From assembly GCF_025264645.1 (NCBI RefSeq), contig NZ_CP073696.1:558001-622000 (forward strand): a DNA stretch of 64,000 nucleotides, read 5' to 3'. Source of the DNA: Edaphobacter lichenicola. GTDB taxonomy: Bacteria > Acidobacteriota > Terriglobia > Terriglobales > Acidobacteriaceae. Made by a program: the position numbers and the translations under genes. The notes below the pieces were generated by a model. It was not told the origin of the DNA. It saw only the letters and a list, made by a program, of their open reading frames with translations, and did no database searches. Below are positions 35,754-44,640 of the stretch, in pieces (the first letter of the stretch is position 1; every line of letters starts with the position of its first letter).

Positions 35754-37553
35754 TTAGAGGCCAGCTGCGGAGAGCGGGTTGCGCAGGGTTGTGGTTATCC
35801 GCTCGGATACCTTCGCGACTACATCGCTGAGGGCGACATCCTCTGTGATGCTCTGGAGGCGATCGAGAAATTCTACCTTGCCCTCGGCGACTCCGCGACC
35901 AATATTGATTCGATAGGGGATACCGACCAGGTCCGCATCTTTGAACTTGACGCCGGCGCGCTCGTCGCGGTCGTCAAGGAGGACGTCTACGCCTGCGGCC
36001 TCGAGGTCTGCGGCGATCTTTTCTCCAGCAGCTAGCAGGGCCGCGTCGCCGATGTTCGTGATGGTGACGATGGCCTGGAAGGGCGCGATGGCAGGGTGAA
36101 GGGCGTAGCTGTTGCCCTGGTTGGCAGCGGCAGATGTCTCGATGGCAGCGGTCAGGATGCGTTCGATGCCGATGCCGTAGCAGCCCATGATGGGAGTGAC
36201 CTCCTTGCCGTCGCGATTGAGGACGGAGGAGCCCATGGACTTCGTGTACTTGTCGCCAAGCTTGAAGATGTGGCCGATCTCGACGGCCTTGCCAAGGCGC
36301 AGAGGCTGGCCGCCGATGGGATCGAGTTCGCCTTCGACGATGTTGCGCACGTCGGCGATGACGGTGGGCTTGAAGTCGCGGGCGGGAGTCACGTTGCGGA
36401 GGTGGTACTCCTCTTTATTGGCTCCTGCGATGAGGTTGGTGCGGCCTTCGAGAGCTTTGTCGAGGATGACGAGGGTGCCCGGCTTTTTGGGGTGCGGCGC
36501 GGCTTCGATGCCGATGGGACCGAGGTATCCGGCAGGAGCTTTGAAGGTGGCTTCGAGCTCTTCGGGAGTCATGGGGCGTAGTTCTCCGCCGGCGATAAGG
36601 AGGAGCTTGGCTTCGTTGAGGGAGTGGTCGCCGCGCAGGAAGACGACGACAGGGCGCAGCTTGCCGAGCTTGGCGTGGTCGGCTTTGGGGAGTTCGGCCA
36701 TGTAGGCCATGGTTTTGATCTGGTGGACTGGAGCGACGCCAAGGAAGTTGCCGACCTCTTCGATGGTGCGCTGACCGGGGGTGTGAATGAACTCGAGTGA
36801 GCCGTCGCCGGTGGGAGCTAGTGCTTCGACTGGCGCGAGCTGTGAGGTGGCTTTTTCGAGGTTGGCGGCGTAGCCCGAGGAGGAGCTGGCGATGAGGTCT
36901 TCGCCGGCTTCGGTGTAGACCATGAACTCCTGCGAGCCGGAGCCGCCCATGGCGCCGGAGTCGGCCTCAACGGCGACGAACTCAAGACCGCAACGCTTGA
37001 AGATGCGAACGTAGGCGTTGTAGTGCTTGTTGTAGCTTGCGTCGAGGCTGGCTTCGTCGATGTCGAAGGAGTAGGAGTCCTTCATGATGAACTGGCGGAC
37101 GCGGAGAAGGCCAGCCTTGGGACGGGGCTCGTCGCGGAACTTGGTCTGGATCTGGTACCAGATCTGGGGGAGCTGCTTGTAGCTGCGTAGTTCGCTGCGG
37201 GCGATCGAGGTCATGACCTCTTCGTGGGTCATGCCAAGGCAGAGGTCAGCGCCTTTTCGGTCCTTGAGGCGGAACATGTTTTCGCCCATGACGGTCCAGC
37301 GGCCGGACTCCTCCCACAGTTCACGGGGATGAAGGGTGGGGAGGAGGAACTCCTGACCGATGCGGTCCATCTCTTCGCGCACGATGGCGACGATCTTGTT
37401 GATGGAGCGGTTGCCGAGTGGGAGATAGCTATAGATTCCGGCGCTGAGCTGGCGGATGTAACCGGCTCGGAGGAGGAGCTTGTGGCTGGCGACTTCGGCG
37501 TCTGCGGGTGCTTCGCGGAGGGTGGGGATGAAGAGTTGTGACCAGCGGTGCAT
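35754..37553 (-). CDS. proS: Prolyl-tRNA synthetase
   Basis: 599 residues, bacterial-type class II enzyme. Motif 1 region [23 protein letters not shown], motif 2 [17 protein letters not shown], then the inserted editing domain (about 230-395; YbaK-like with [13 protein letters not shown]), and motif 3 [12 protein letters not shown]. The C-terminal anticodon domain with [20 protein letters not shown] is complete. It charges tRNA-Pro and clears Ala-tRNA-Pro. The ATG at 37553 begins MHRWSQLF, as is usual in the family. Confidence 0.96.
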   Translation of the reverse strand: MHRWSQLFIPTLREAPADAEVASHKLLLRAGYIRQLSAGIYSYLPLGNRSINKIVAIVREEMDRIGQEFLLPTLHPRELWEESGRWTVMGENMFRLKDRKGADLCLGMTHEEVMTSIARSELRSYKQLPQIWYQIQTKFRDEPRPKAGLLRVRQFIMKDSYSFDIDEASLDASYNKHYNAYVRIFKRCGLEFVAVEADSGAMGGSGSQEFMVYTEAGEDLIASSSSGYAANLEKATSQLAPVEALAPTGDGSLEFIHTPGQRTIEEVGNFLGVAPVHQIKTMAYMAELPKADHAKLGKLRPVVVFLRGDHSLNEAKLLLIAGGELRPMTPEELEATFKAPAGYLGPIGIEAAPHPKKPGTLVILDKALEGRTNLIAGANKEEYHLRNVTPARDFKPTVIADVRNIVEGELDPIGGQPLRLGKAVEIGHIFKLGDKYTKSMGSSVLNRDGKEVTPIMGCYGIGIERILTAAIETSAAANQGNSYALHPAIAPFQAIVTITNIGDAALLAAGEKIAADLEAAGVDVLLDDRDERAGVKFKDADLVGIPYRINIGRGVAEGKVEFLDRLQSITEDVALSDVVAKVSERITTTLRNPLSAAGL

Positions 37554-37640
37554 AAGTAAAGAAGTACTTTCCGGCCCGCTGCGGTGATATGCGGACTTTT
37601 GGGATGAGCTTTTATTCTAAACCGGGGGGATTTGAGGCCT

Positions 37641-37667
37641 GGTAGTGCTTCAGGAGCACTGCCATTT
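37641..37667. terminator. Hairpin between kdsD and proS
   Basis: AGTGCT-TCAGG-AGCACT (37644-37660), flanked by GG and GCC, then ATTTTTATT on the plus strand. The T tract suits termination in the plus direction. For the minus-strand kdsD transcript the stem follows the stop directly but lacks a U tract, so it may only protect the 3' end. Confidence 0.4.
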
Positions 37668-38663
37668 TTATTCGCTGAGTTGGAGGGTCCATAGATCGTG
37701 GAGATGGACGACACCTTCAATGCGGCGGTCGGCGGCGATGACGATAAGTGATGTGATTTTCTTCTCTTCCATGAGGGCGAGGGCCGAGGATGCGAAGGCG
37801 CTGCCTTCGATGGTGAGCGGATGTGGATTCATGATCTCGCCGGCGGTGTGTTCGAGGGCGTGAGAGCCGTCGCGCTCGAGGAGACGTCGGAGGTCGCCGT
37901 CGGAGATCATGCCGATGAGGTGATTCTCGGTGGCGACCGTGGTCATGCCGAGTTTTTTTCGCGACATCTCATAGATCACTTGAGGCATGGGAGTGGACGA
38001 TGCGACTTGCGGGATCGCTTCTGCGGTGTGCATGAGCTCGCGGACGCGTGCGAGCCGCTTGCCAATGCGGCCACCGGGGTGCAGGTCGGCGAAGTCTTCC
38101 GCCTTCCAGCCGCGGCGGCGGCTTACTTCGAGGGCGAGGGCGTCGCCGAGAGCGAGCATGACGGTTGTGGAGGCGGTGGGTGCGAGGTTGAGGGTGCAGG
38201 CTTCGGTGGAGACGCTGGCGTCGAGGAAGATGTTGCTCGACTGGGCGAGAGTGGAGGTGCTGCAGCCGCTGATGGCGATCAATGTTGCTTCGAGACGCTT
38301 GAGGGTGGGGAGGAGGCGCAAGAGTTCTTCGGTCTCTCCGCTGTAGGAGAGTGCGAGGACGATGTCGCCGGTTGCGAGCATGCCGAGGTCGCCGTGAATT
38401 GCTTCGGCCGCGTGCAGGAAGTGTGCTGGTGTTCCGGTGGAGCGGAGGGTGGCTGCGATCTTGCGCGCGATGATGCCGCTTTTGCCGATGCCGGTAACGA
38501 TGATGCGGCGGTTGCCGGCGACGGATTGGAGCAGATGGTCGACGGCCTGAGTAAAGGCGGTGAGCATCGTTGTGTCGAGACGAGCGGCGAGTTCGTTGAG
38601 GGCGGTGGCCTCAATGCGGACGAACTCCGATGGGCGTGACGGGATGTTGGAATTGCTGGACAT
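37668..38663 (-). CDS. kdsD: Arabinose-5-phosphate isomerase
   Basis: 331 residues, normal KdsD/GutQ length. SIS domain at about 40-180 (VTGIGKSGIIARKIAATLRSTG, HGDLGM, LALSYSGETEELLRLLP), then two CBS domains at about 205-325 (IPQVASSTPMPQVIYEMS; MISDGDLRRLLE). It converts ribulose-5-P to arabinose-5-P, the first step of Kdo synthesis for lipopolysaccharide, which implies an outer membrane with Kdo. It is divergent from the TlpA-like gene, with a 178-bp spacer. Confidence 0.92.
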   Translation of the reverse strand: MSSNSNIPSRPSEFVRIEATALNELAARLDTTMLTAFTQAVDHLLQSVAGNRRIIVTGIGKSGIIARKIAATLRSTGTPAHFLHAAEAIHGDLGMLATGDIVLALSYSGETEELLRLLPTLKRLEATLIAISGCSTSTLAQSSNIFLDASVSTEACTLNLAPTASTTVMLALGDALALEVSRRRGWKAEDFADLHPGGRIGKRLARVRELMHTAEAIPQVASSTPMPQVIYEMSRKKLGMTTVATENHLIGMISDGDLRRLLERDGSHALEHTAGEIMNPHPLTIEGSAFASSALALMEEKKITSLIVIAADRRIEGVVHLHDLWTLQLSE

Positions 38664-38841
38664 AGAGGCCGAACCATGTCGATGCTAGCAGAGGTGTGGG
38701 TGGGCTGTATCTTCTGGGACGTTGCTTATGCAGAGGCCGAATTGTGGTGCAACTCGTGAAGAATGCGGTCGTTGCATCATTTGAACGGGCTTTGCGTCTA
38801 AACTAGTAGCGCAGAGTGTGGCAGAGGTGCGTGCCGGAAGG

Positions 38842-39522
38842 ATGTCGAACGTGAAGCGGAGTGGACTGGTTCTGAGTGTGATGGTGGTTGGAGTGGCGCT
38901 TCTGCTTTGGGCAGGGTGGCATAATCTCCGCGAACGGAAGCTGGCTATGCGGCAGGCGCAGGAGAACCATGTGGTTCTTGTGCCGGAGAAGTCCGGCGCT
39001 GCGACGTCTGGGAGTGCTATGCAGCCGGATCCGCAGTCGCCGGAGGCCGAAGCGACTCAGATGCGTGGCAAAGTGGCTCCCGCATTTACGTTAGTGACTT
39101 TGGATGGGAAGAAGGTGTCGCTGAGCGACTTCAAGGGCCGTCCGGTGCTGGTGAACTTCTGGGCAACGTGGTGTGGGCCGTGCAAGGTGGAGATGCCGTG
39201 GTTTGAGGAGTTCCAGAAGCAGTATGCTTCGCAGGGGCTTGAGATCCTGGGGCTCGCGGATGATGTGGATGCGGGCAAAGACGCGATTGCGAAGGTGGCG
39301 CAGAAGACGGGTGTGACGTATCCGATTCTGCTGACTGATGGGAAGGTGCAGAAGGCGTATGGCGGACCTGATGGGATGGATTATCTGCCGATGTCGTTCT
39401 ATGTCGATAAGAACGGCGTAGTGGTTGAAGAGACGGCGGGGCTTGGCAGCAAGGATGAGATTGAAGCGCACATCAAGAAGGTGATTGCTTCGGGAGCAGC
39501 GCCGTCAGCGGGCGGTCAGTGA
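38842..39522 (+). CDS. TlpA/ResA-type membrane-anchored thioredoxin
   Basis: 226 residues from the ATG at 38842. A single N-terminal anchor (8-27), a low-complexity linker, and a redoxin domain with NFWATWCGPCKVEMPW (Cys111/Cys114). LPMSFYVDKNG supplies the cis-proline region. It acts as a periplasmic thiol-disulfide reductant, for example for cytochrome c maturation. Its stop overlaps the start of an nDsbD-like gene (TGATG), so the pair is coupled. A GTG 24 bases upstream is an alternative start; the ATG gives a more usual signal anchor. Confidence 0.87.
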   Translation: MSNVKRSGLVLSVMVVGVALLLWAGWHNLRERKLAMRQAQENHVVLVPEKSGAATSGSAMQPDPQSPEAEATQMRGKVAPAFTLVTLDGKKVSLSDFKGRPVLVNFWATWCGPCKVEMPWFEEFQKQYASQGLEILGLADDVDAGKDAIAKVAQKTGVTYPILLTDGKVQKAYGGPDGMDYLPMSFYVDKNGVVVEETAGLGSKDEIEAHIKKVIASGAAPSAGGQ

Positions 39523-40010
39523 TGCGGTTGAGGCTGGGAGTTGCGGGGTTGCTTGCTTTCGCTGCAGTTGGCTACGCCCAGCAGGTTGGGAATCTGGATG
39601 CGCCGCCTGCGAAGCCGAAGTCGTATGTGGTGTATGCGGCTGAGCAACAGAGTGTGTCAGCAGGGAAGCGGAGTGTGTTGGAGCTTCACTTCCGGGTTGT
39701 GGATGGTTTTCACGTGAACTCGCATACACCCAAGTCGGAGTTGTTGATACCGACGCGGATTGAGCTGCAACCTGCGGCAGGCGTGAAGGCTGATGCGATC
39801 GAGTATCCGGCTGGGACGTCGTATAGCTTCAGTTTTGATCCGACGGAGAAGCTCGATGTTTATTCGGGGGATTTCACGGTGAAGCTGCCTGTTGTCGCTG
39901 AAGCGGGTACGCATACGGTTGATGGGACGTTGCGTTACCAGGCTTGCGATCATGCGGCGTGTTATCCGCCGAAGAGTCTGCCGCTGCAAGTGATCTTCAC
40001 GGCGAAGTAG
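39522..40010 (+). CDS. Stand-alone DsbD N-terminal (alpha) domain protein
   Basis: 162 residues with a signal peptide (to about 20). The rest matches nDsbD: LELHFRVVDGFHVNSHTP, FDPTEKLDVYSGDF and YQACDHAACYPPK, where the two cysteines correspond to the C103-C109 pair of E. coli DsbD. The transmembrane and C-terminal thioredoxin domains of DsbD are absent. It is coupled to the upstream TlpA-like gene, which may take the place of the cDsbD domain (inference). No electron source such as CcdA is adjacent. Confidence 0.82.
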   Translation: MRLRLGVAGLLAFAAVGYAQQVGNLDAPPAKPKSYVVYAAEQQSVSAGKRSVLELHFRVVDGFHVNSHTPKSELLIPTRIELQPAAGVKADAIEYPAGTSYSFSFDPTEKLDVYSGDFTVKLPVVAEAGTHTVDGTLRYQACDHAACYPPKSLPLQVIFTAK

Positions 40011-40118
40011 TTGGTGCGCGAGTTATCGGTGCAAATTTTGTTTGTAGCTTCGATACGTCCGCTGAACTTTGTGATGAGTTGGTGGCATCATGGATAAAAC
40101 AGGAGCAGGCGGGCGGGA

Positions 40119-41300
40119 ATGGAAGAATTTCGAAGGCTGACACGGCTGCCGGCGTATGTATTCAATATCACCAGTGAGTTGAAGGCTGCGGCGCGTAAGC
40201 GTGGCGAGGACATCATCGACTTTGGGATGGGGAATCCTGATGGTGCAACGCCGAAACACATCGTCGACAAACTGATTGAGGCAGCGCAACGGACGGCGAC
40301 GCACCGGTATTCGCTATCGCGTGGCGTGCCTCGACTGCGCAGGGCGATCTGCAACTGGTATAAGCGTCGCTATGACGTCGATCTCGATCCTGAGACCGAG
40401 GCGATTGTGACGATCGGCTCGAAGGAGGGGATCGCGCATCTTTGCCTGGCTGTGCTCGATGACGAGGATACAGTTGCCGTGCCGAATCCGAGCTATCCGA
40501 TTCATATCTTCGGGCCGGTGATTGCCGGGTCGAAGGTGCAGAGTATTCCTGTGCAGGATGGGACTGCGGAGGCGCTGTTGGAGCGGTTGGAGCATGATCT
40601 GCCGCGTATGCAGCCGCGGCCGAAGTTGCTGATTTTGAATTTTCCGTCGAACCCTACGGCACAGTGTGTGGAGCTTCCTTTCTTTGAACGGATTGTTGCG
40701 CTGTGCAAGGAGCTGGGGATCTACATCATTCACGATCTCGCTTACGCCGACATTGTGTTTGATGGGTATCGGGCGCCTAGTATTCTCGAGGTACCGGGGG
40801 CGAAGGATATAGCGGTGGAGTTCTTTACGCTGTCGAAGAGCTACAACATGCCGGGATGGCGTGTGGGCTTCATGGTAGGAAATCGCAAGCTGGTTGCGGC
40901 TTTGGGGCGCATCAAGAGCTATTTCGACTATGGGACGTTCACACCGATTCAGGTGGCGGCGATCTGCGCGTTGGATGGGCCGCAGGAGTGTGTTGCAGAG
41001 ATTCGGGATATTTATAAGGATCGCCGCGATGTGCTGGTGCCGGGGCTGAATAAGCTTGGTTGGCCGGTAGATCTGCCGAGGGCGACGATGTTTGCTTGGG
41101 CGAAGATTCCTGAGCAGTACCGGGCGCTGGGGTCGGTGGAGTTTTCGAAGCGGCTGCTGCTGGAGGCGAAGGTTGCGGTGAGTCCTGGCGTGGGTTTTGG
41201 CGAGCATGGGGATGGTCATGTGCGGTTTTCATTGATCGAAAATGAGGAGCGGACGCGCCAGGCGCTGCGTGGGATCAAGCAGATGTTCAAGGCTGGTTGA
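40119..41300 (+). CDS. alaC: Alanine transaminase (AlaC family aminotransferase)
   Basis: 393 residues, closely similar to E. coli AlaC over the whole length: [77 protein letters not shown] with PLP-binding Lys240, and [12 protein letters not shown]. It makes alanine from pyruvate and glutamate. Monocistronic; the gene is closed by a strong terminator. Confidence 0.94.
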   Translation: MEEFRRLTRLPAYVFNITSELKAAARKRGEDIIDFGMGNPDGATPKHIVDKLIEAAQRTATHRYSLSRGVPRLRRAICNWYKRRYDVDLDPETEAIVTIGSKEGIAHLCLAVLDDEDTVAVPNPSYPIHIFGPVIAGSKVQSIPVQDGTAEALLERLEHDLPRMQPRPKLLILNFPSNPTAQCVELPFFERIVALCKELGIYIIHDLAYADIVFDGYRAPSILEVPGAKDIAVEFFTLSKSYNMPGWRVGFMVGNRKLVAALGRIKSYFDYGTFTPIQVAAICALDGPQECVAEIRDIYKDRRDVLVPGLNKLGWPVDLPRATMFAWAKIPEQYRALGSVEFSKRLLLEAKVAVSPGVGFGEHGDGHVRFSLIENEERTRQALRGIKQMFKAG

Positions 41301-41322
41301 GAGATAGTTCGGCAGAAAAAAT

Positions 41323-41348
41323 AGCCCCGGTGTGAGCCGGGGCTTTTT
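41323..41348 (+). terminator. Rho-independent terminator of alaC
   Basis: AGCCCCGG-TGTGAG-CCGGGGCT followed by TTTT, 22 bp after the alaC stop. An A tract upstream makes it partly bidirectional. Confidence 0.9.
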
Positions 41349-41477
41349 GCTGTTTTGCTGGTGTTTTTGAGGGGTGTTTTAGAAAAAGGTGTGTTTTCGA
41401 TGTGGTTTTTGGATGGTAAATCGTGGTGAGTTTGTGGTCCGTTGTGGTGTTTTGTAGGGTGGTTTTTCAGAGGCGAA

Positions 41478-41505
41478 AAATGCGCCACGGTTTTGAGATT
41501 TATTT
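41478..41505. repeat. 28-bp interspersed repeat, copy 2
   Basis: 27 of 28 bases identical to 13188-13215 (AAATGCGCCACGG...TTTATTT). It lies 60 bp before the esterase start in an otherwise T-rich spacer. A longer reading frame runs through it, which argues against the upstream start for that gene. Confidence 0.65.
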
Positions 41506-41564
41506 GCGCGAATGCCATTTTGGGATTATTGGGTGAAGTTGCGCGGCTGGTAGGATGGTCGGCA

Positions 41565-42644
41565 ATGCTTATGGGATGCGATTTGTTTTCGCGCAGATTT
41601 CGTATTGCCGGTGTTGCCGGGGTGATGGCTTTGTTGGGTGTGGGATGGGCCGGCGGACAGCAGGGGTCTGGGCCGCAGGGGAACTCCAGCTTCGTCGATG
41701 CGGATGGGACGGCGCATATAACGCGGGTGGTGCCTGTGCCGACCACGATAAGTCCAGAGGCTCAGGCGATGTTGCGACGGCCGGCGGGACCGGAGGCGAA
41801 GACGCTGGAGGAACGCCGCAGGATGATGGACGAGTCTCAGGCGCGCGAGTCCAAGCTGTGGCTGGCGGCTTATCCAGTGAAGATGAGCACGAGCATGATC
41901 GCTGGGGTACCGGTGCGGGAGGTGCTTCCGGAGGATGGGAAGCCTATGCATCCGGATTGGGTACTGATCAATGTGCACGGTGGGGGATTCAACTCAGACT
42001 CGGGGTCGATGGTGGAGAGTATACCGATAGCGAACCTGACGCATACAAGAGTGGTGTCGGTGCTGTATCGGCTGGCTCCAGAGCATCCGTTTCCGGTGGC
42101 AGTGGACGATACGATTGCGGTGTACCGGGAGTTGCTGAAGAGGTATCAGGCGATCCATATCGCGTTGTACGGAACTTCGGCTGGTGCGGTTTTGACAGCC
42201 GAGGTTGCGGTCCGGATGAAGCAGCTTGGACTGCCGATGCCGGGGGCGCTGGGGATTTTTTCCGGAATTGGAGACCTGAGCCAGAGCGGGGATTCGCATG
42301 CGCTGTTCAGTGGGAGCGGGCTGAGCGGAGAATTGCCGGTGCCGGTGCGTGGGACTCGGGATAAAGGGTATGTGGCGTCGACGAATCCGAAAGATCCTGT
42401 GCTGTCGCCGATGTATGCCGACTTACATGGATTGCCGCCTACGCTGTTCGTTACAAGCGGGCGCGATATGCAGTTGAGCGGGACAACCATGTTGCATCGG
42501 GCGTATTTGCGGGATGGCGTGGATGCGCGTTTAGTGATGTTCGAGGGCCTGCCTCATGCCTTCTGGTACGACGAGGTTTTACCGGAGAGCCGCGAGGCTT
42601 GTGGTTTGATGGCTACGTTTTTTGTCAGGGAGTTGGGGCGGTAG
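41565..42644 (+). CDS. Secreted alpha/beta hydrolase of the hormone-sensitive-lipase family
   Basis: 359 residues with a signal peptide or anchor (about 8-30). The oxyanion motif HGGGF is at 138-142, the nucleophile Ser205 in GTSAG at 203-207, Asp in TSGRDMQLSG, and His in GLPHAFWY. This is the HSL/BD-FAE type, usually acting on short acyl or aryl esters; here it would act in the periplasm. The ATG at 41565 has AGGATGG upstream. The stop lies within the convergent DUF4440-like gene (20-bp overlap). Confidence 0.87.
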   Translation: MLMGCDLFSRRFRIAGVAGVMALLGVGWAGGQQGSGPQGNSSFVDADGTAHITRVVPVPTTISPEAQAMLRRPAGPEAKTLEERRRMMDESQARESKLWLAAYPVKMSTSMIAGVPVREVLPEDGKPMHPDWVLINVHGGGFNSDSGSMVESIPIANLTHTRVVSVLYRLAPEHPFPVAVDDTIAVYRELLKRYQAIHIALYGTSAGAVLTAEVAVRMKQLGLPMPGALGIFSGIGDLSQSGDSHALFSGSGLSGELPVPVRGTRDKGYVASTNPKDPVLSPMYADLHGLPPTLFVTSGRDMQLSGTTMLHRAYLRDGVDARLVMFEGLPHAFWYDEVLPESREACGLMATFFVRELGR

Positions 42645-43011
42645 GGTCCGGTGGGATCGGTGTGCCTTGATGGAAGCTGATCTGCCATTGGCCGTTGACG
42701 TGCGCCCAGATGGAACTTCGCCATGATTGGCCTATTGGGTCGCCGTTTGCGTTTCGTCTGGTGGCTTTGTAGGTTGCGAGAATGACATCTGGGGCTAGCT
42801 CTCGCGTCTTGAAGTCGGTCAGGAGTGAAGCTGTGCGGGGTGGTTCGTTTTTCAGGTCTTCGAGGATGGAGGCTTTGTTGAAGACACGGCCGGAGCTGCC
42901 GAACTCGATGAAGTCGTCGGCGAGAAGGGAGGCTACCAGTTCTGAGTTATGCCGGACGGCTGGGTCGAGAAGATGTTCTTCGAGGGATCGGAGATGGTCT
43001 TCGATTCGCAT
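42625..43011 (-). CDS. DUF4440 / NTF2-like protein
   Basis: 128 residues, one NTF2-fold domain: LRSLEEHLLDPAVRHNSELVASLLADDFIEFGSSG at the start, then VILATYKATR, WRSSIWAHVNGQWQISFHQGTP. No signal peptide, so cytosolic. DUF4440 proteins bind small ligands or serve as minor enzymes; the role is unknown. The C-terminal TP repeats arise in the overlap with the convergent esterase gene. Confidence 0.8.
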   Translation of the reverse strand: MRIEDHLRSLEEHLLDPAVRHNSELVASLLADDFIEFGSSGRVFNKASILEDLKNEPPRTASLLTDFKTRELAPDVILATYKATRRNANGDPIGQSWRSSIWAHVNGQWQISFHQGTPIPPDPTAPTP

Positions 43012-43329
43012 GTGCTCTCGATATTAGTGCGGATTATTGCAATTTTCCTTATGGTGTAGAGACTGCAAACGCAGATTACCTTTGGGAGTGACCATAAAAG
43101 CGATAGCACTCTACACCAACTGCGACATTGCTCTGGGCTGGTTGACTTATATTCTTATAATGGAATATATTTCTCCGCGCAGGCGTGATTGGCCTTTCAT
43201 GCAACTGCTGAGCTGAACATGTAACTGCTGGGCTGAAGTGGCGAGATTGTCAGAGTTTGGACGGTTTGGAGTCCGGTCTTTGGCCCGAGCGCCGAGGAAG
43301 GCCCGTTTCTTCGAAAGGGAGATTGGAGC
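43012..43329. other. Spacer with several inverted and direct repeats
   Basis: A 318-bp AT-rich spacer between divergent genes. Besides the inverted repeat at 43052-43118, it has a TATATTC/GAATATA dyad (43048-43069 region: arms 43148-43154 and 43163-43169) and a tandem pair of AACTGCTGRGCTGAA (43203-43217 and 43223-43237, 20-bp period). No coding sequence is supported. Confidence 0.55.
43052..43118. repeat. 67-bp inverted-repeat element
   Basis: TGGTGTAGAG (43052-43061) and CTCTACACCA (43109-43118) are perfect 10-bp arms. The 47-base spacer includes a CTGC-AAAC-GCAG hairpin at 43063-43074. It could be a small structured RNA, a terminator-like fold or a remnant of a miniature mobile element. 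Confidence 0.5.
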
Positions 43330-43782
43330 ATGAAGAATCTTTTTGAAGCTGAGACCGTAGATGAGGTGAAGGAGAGGATGGCGCGGCTAAGGCCTGATAG
43401 CGCACATCAGTGGGGAAAGATGAATGCAGCGCAGGCGATGGAGCATTGTGCGAGGGGGATGGAGTTGGCGCTGGGGGATCGGCGTCCGCCGCGGTTGTTG
43501 ATTGGGCGAATCCTTGGGCCGATGATAAAGCGGAAGGCGTTTGCGGATGGTGAGCCGATGCGTAGGAATTCTCCTACGGTGCCGGGCCTTGCGGTTAGCG
43601 ATGACCGGGAGCTTGGTAAGGAGCAGGCGCGGCTGTGCGGGCTGATTGATCGTTTTGCCGCGGCTGGGCCGAAGGGATGTACTTCGCATCCGCATAGCTT
43701 CTTTGGAAGGCTTACGCCGGATGAGTGGTCGGCGTGGATGTATAAGCATCTCGATCATCATCTGCGGCAGTTTGGAGTTTAG
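43330..43782 (+). CDS. DUF1569 protein (DinB-like fold)
   Basis: 150 residues. Typical order: HQWGKMNAAQAMEHCARGMELALGD, then CTSHPHSFFGRLTPDEWSAWMYKHLDHHLRQFGV. The three histidines of the DinB/YfiT metal site fit MEHC, PHSFFG and HLDHHLRQF. Family members are putative metal-dependent hydrolases or transferases of unknown substrate. A good ribosome site GGGAGATTGGAGC precedes the ATG. Confidence 0.82.
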   Translation: MKNLFEAETVDEVKERMARLRPDSAHQWGKMNAAQAMEHCARGMELALGDRRPPRLLIGRILGPMIKRKAFADGEPMRRNSPTVPGLAVSDDRELGKEQARLCGLIDRFAAAGPKGCTSHPHSFFGRLTPDEWSAWMYKHLDHHLRQFGV

Positions 43783-43865
43783 GAGTCACCTTAAAGAGGC
43801 CGCGGATGTGGTTTGGCGCAAGCGGGTTTGCGAAGCGATCTAACCGCAGTTGGTTCAATGTGGCG

Positions 43866-44597
43866 CTACTCGATATTTAGCCCCTGAGGAATTTGCGTTT
43901 CTGGCTTGATATCTTTTATGTCGATGCTTGTTTCGCTTGAAATGAGCTGTCGCAAGAGTAAGAGGATTTGTTCTTCTGATGAGGCACCGTATTGCGACGC
44001 GAAGACAGCATAATTGCGTGCGAGGGCCAGTTTGACGAGGTCGCCGAAGGTGTAACAGCTGCTCGGAAAAGCGCGTGCGAACGGAACTAAAAGGAAGACT
44101 GTACAAAGCCACGTTGCAAACACACATAGCATGACCACGGGAACATTCGTAAATGATCTCAGGTAGGGCCACGACACGATTCCCAAGGTGATCGCACTCG
44201 CAACGGACAAAAGAAGTAGTGACGTTGGATATCTAAGACTTGGAAGAGCCAGGTCTAAACTCTTCTGAAACAGGTGCCAGTGACTTCTTCGTCTTCCCCA
44301 AGGGAACAGTTCTCTAAGTTCGGTGGAGGGATGAATCCTGCCATGTGTGGTTCCAAAGAGAGAAAGGAATGAGCGACGCATTCTGTAAAAGACTGCGCTA
44401 CTGATGCAGTGTTCCGCTAGCGGATATTTCGATTCCCGGGAGATGCATTTAGCAAGTTCTCCCACCGTTTTTCCAACGACTTCTTCATATGGCCCGAAAT
44501 TGACGTTGAATGATTCTTCGATCACAGCGAAAAGTTCCCAGGTATCTTCTCCCAGGACTCCTTGTCGTTGATTTACGTCTGCGTCGAGTAGCGTCAC
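43866..44597 (-). CDS. Membrane protein of unknown function with acyl-carrier-like ends
   Basis: 243 residues; I do not recognise a named family. Residues 14-55 (ELFAVIEESFNVNFGPYEEVVGKTVGELAKCI) resemble an acyl-carrier-protein-like helical unit without the phosphopantetheine Ser. Two hydrophobic helices lie at about 125-175, and the C-terminal 50 residues (EEQILLLLRQLISSETSIDIKDIKPETQI) again look like the start of an ACP fold. Base composition is lower in GC than its neighbours. It follows gltX by 43 bp on the same strand. Confidence 0.7.
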   Translation of the reverse strand: MTLLDADVNQRQGVLGEDTWELFAVIEESFNVNFGPYEEVVGKTVGELAKCISRESKYPLAEHCISSAVFYRMRRSFLSLFGTTHGRIHPSTELRELFPWGRRRSHWHLFQKSLDLALPSLRYPTSLLLLSVASAITLGIVSWPYLRSFTNVPVVMLCVFATWLCTVFLLVPFARAFPSSCYTFGDLVKLALARNYAVFASQYGASSEEQILLLLRQLISSETSIDIKDIKPETQIPQGLNIE

Positions 44598-44640
44598 TAT
44601 TCATCCTTCGAACGCCTTTGCTTTTGATCCCGAGATTCTA

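Noticed and set aside
34324..35757. 477-codon plus-strand frame opposite the PBP gene
   Set aside because: Acidic shadow with no domain; PBP motifs on the minus strand are complete.
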